A stretch of 21,197 nucleotides of DNA, taken from Botryllus schlosseri (lineage: Eukaryota; Chordata; Ascidiacea; Stolidobranchia; Styelidae). Position 1 is the first letter of the stretch. Every line of letters begins with the position of its first letter. Shown here piece after piece: positions 19,470 to 21,197 of the stretch. The position numbers were made by a program, and so were the translations under genes. A model generated the notes under the pieces. That model did no database searches. It was given only the letters and a program-made list of their open reading frames with translations, and was not told the DNA's origin. Location of the stretch: positions 1-21,197 of the forward strand of contig ATSW01084702.1 in assembly GCA_000444245.1 (NCBI GenBank). The letters are read 5' to 3'.

Positions 19470-20406
19470 ATGACGTTCAACAACTCAGAAGAAAACAACA
19501 GTTTGTTGCAAGATATCTTGACTATCGACGCCAAGGAAAACGGTCGAGATGGAACCCTACTCGAAATGTATCGGGAGCTGCTAGATATTGGGGAGCGTTT
19601 GAAAGGGGGAATCTTACGTGCGGTGGAAGAAGATGCGAGAATGAGAGCGGATAAGGGCGAAGACGAGGAGGAGGAGGAAGAAGAAGATGAAGACGATGAA
19701 CCAGACGAAAGTAATGATGACTCGGAAGATGATGATGATGACGATGATGAAGAATCACCCAAATCAAAAGTATGAATGCAATTTAATAATTATGCGGATA
19801 CAATGCGCATGCAGCGTACTAGTATGTTATCGTACTACTGTAGCAGGCTGTACCCCACTAATTTAGGCCTCCCCTGCTGGTACGAAATACGAATGGGCTA
19901 CTATACATTGTGTGAACTTACATACGCGATCACTAAGTTACCTCTGTGTGTCGTTATTTAAACAAGAAAATCTAAGCTCTCAAAGCCGGTGAATAATTTA
20001 CGAACGCATTGTTAAAGCTAACGTCACTAAGAACTATGGCTTAAGATAAATATTGTATTGTACAAATAAACCATTTGTTCCAGTTACGATCAGTTAATAT
20101 GAATTCCTTCGGCCGCAACCCAGTGACTTAACTAGTTCGTAATAAATCTTCTTACGTCCCGAACTACTGGGCGGTGTGTGACTAACGCTGAATAAATACC
20201 TTTGCAATCGAAATTACACTCAATTATTTACAAATTCAGAATAACAAAGCAAAAACGAAGAAATTATCGGACATAGCGCAGCTCATGGAGGCGTTATCAC
20301 TTGGCCAAAAACAGAAGCAGCATCTCATGATAAAGAAGGCCATATTACTCAAGTTTGAAGAAGCATTATTTGGAAATAACAGTATCACAATGACTCTTGA
20401 TTTGCG
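19470..20406 (+). CDS. Acidic coiled/nuclear-type protein, first two exons; gene may continue right
   Basis: Exon 1 (19470-19769) opens with ATG (an in-frame TTG upstream is ignored) and gives 100 residues. A helical stretch follows (LLEMYRELLDIGERLKGGIL, 30-49), then an almost pure Glu/Asp tract (about 63-96), and SPKSK at the end. Donor AAA|GTATGA leads over a 470-bp intron to acceptor AAATTCAG; exon 2 (20240-20406, phase 0) adds a basic, amphipathic helix-rich segment (LSDIAQLMEALSLGQKQKQH) and ends with CG|GTAAGT, phase 2. I do not recognise the family. Acidic tract plus lysine-rich helices suggest a nuclear or chromatin-associated protein, but that is inference. Further exons are needed because the frame is open at 20406. 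Confidence 0.65.
19664..19756. repeat. GAN-rich low-complexity tract
   Basis: Runs of GAG, GAA, GAC and GAT encode the Glu/Asp tract of the acidic protein. The tract produces spurious Ser-rich and His-rich frames on the opposite strand. Confidence 0.85.
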
Positions 20407-20528
20407 GTAAGTATTTACGTTTCGCCGTCAAGTGTATGCGTTCGCGATGGCCTTGCGACCATTTATTTGACATCCCGCCTCGCCTTGTGGTGATCAAAAT
20501 TTACCACATCTGAATAAAACCATTTTAG

Positions 20529-20787
20529 AGGTGGGATTTTCGTCGTCATTAAACCATATTCTCTACGGTCACGGATGAAGTTACTGCCAATATTTGGATA
20601 CCCATTTTACGAATTTATCGCATTATCGACCCTCCCGTATCTACTCTTACACGGGCAAAATACACTCTTATTGTGCTATCATATTAGTTTTCAATTTACC
20701 CCATTGTTACGAACACAAAGAGCGCGCCGAAAGCGCTGTAGATCTTCGTCGGCGATGAAAAGTCTCGGCGAGTTACAGCAAATATGA
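20529..20787 (+). CDS. Candidate third exon of the acidic-protein gene
   Basis: After the GTAAGT donor at 20407 a 122-bp intron ends in CCATTTTAG (20520-20528). Joining CG to the A at 20529 keeps an open frame of 85 residues to a TGA at 20785-20787. The translation is hydrophobic then basic (YEFIALSTLPYLLLHGQ, later RARRKRCRSSSAMKS), unlike the upstream exons. The signals and phase fit, but a frame of this length can occur by chance and no homology is recognised. Confidence 0.3.
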
Positions 20788-21197
20788 TCGTGATCGAATG
20801 ACTAATGGCGTGGATAGAAAGGCTAACGTGGCTTGTTGTGGTCGGGGTGCTTGAATAGGTGATTAAGCAAAAGGCTAAATAGTCTACTACAATAGTTTGT
20901 CGAACATAGAAACATTGATTTGGAGCTTTCGGTTGTGTCATCACAGTCTCACACGCTTGCTCATTGCCCAACTTATCAATTTCATGAAGGCGTATGCGTA
21001 ATGCGTACGCGTATGCGTAGTAGGCCGTAAGGGGCTGGATTTACGATGAAACTTTAAATACTATCCTTTTGACACCACCAATTGTCAGTTGAGATCTAAG
21101 GTTGAATCCCAAGCTGGACGCAATCCACTATTACTAATTTCCTTCCAAGCGGCACCATATATATCTAACCTTATAATATATATCGATTATATACACC
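20788..21197. other. Right edge, no gene recognised
   Basis: No exon or poly(A) signal was found. A cluster of GCGTA/GCGTATGCGTA units sits at 20990-21021. Confidence 0.5.
20990..21021. repeat. GCGTA-type short tandem/palindromic cluster
   Basis: Six GCGTA or GCGTAT units in about 30 bp, with the palindromic core TACGCGTA in the middle. It could be simple repeat or an element end cut by the window. Confidence 0.6.

Noticed and set aside
19427-19767. Poly-Ser and poly-His minus-strand frames
   Set aside because: Antisense products of the low-complexity Glu/Asp codon tract.
1-21197. Retroviral, LTR or Polinton remnants
   Set aside because: No protease, reverse transcriptase, integrase, capsid or long terminal repeat signature was seen; all elements with readable ends are hAT-like DNA transposons.

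Overview
The window looks like nuclear DNA of an invertebrate animal. It holds spliced genes with GT-AG introns, a THAP zinc finger, animal-type TRIP13 and LUC7L3 genes, and a high density of short non-autonomous hAT DNA transposons. Introns of 64 to about 150 bp next to element-filled introns of 1.6-2.8 kb would suit a tunicate or another deuterostome invertebrate, but that placement is an inference. No bacterial, retroviral, LTR or Polinton-like gene was recognised.

Layout. 1-360: minus-strand THAP-domain start with a candidate TATA and CCAAT promoter; the gene would run off the left edge. 670-5560: gene-free DNA dominated by hAT elements. One hAT of 1184-3039 (perfect 8-bp target duplication) has a second hAT at 1936-2910 (its own perfect 8-bp duplication) inserted in it. 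It is followed by a tRNA-like fold at 3593-3678, an AGAAGTAG-rich hAT at 3962-5229 and an inverted relic of the first family at 5410-5557. 5941-7169: minus-strand intronless TRIP13/PCH2 AAA+ ATPase whose C-terminal tail lies in a shifted frame. 7170-7304: compact divergent promoter interval with an E2F-like site. 7305-7881: two small candidate genes of unknown function.

8019-16014: LUC7L3 (CROP), a U1-snRNP/splicing-associated protein, here resolved into eight coding exons of 446 codons with all splice phases consistent. Introns 4, 6 and 7 carry several hAT elements. 16015-19469: mostly featureless flank plus one small hAT copy at 17792-18039. 19470 to at least 20406: the 5' part of an unrecognised gene for an acidic, probably nuclear protein, which may end at a candidate third exon near 20787 or continue past the window.

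The host genes do not form an obvious pathway: TRIP13 remodels HORMA proteins in meiosis and the spindle checkpoint, and LUC7L3 acts in 5' splice-site selection. The most distinctive content is the layered hAT landscape: nested insertions datable by their target duplications, and subterminal palindrome arrays shared between elements with different ends.
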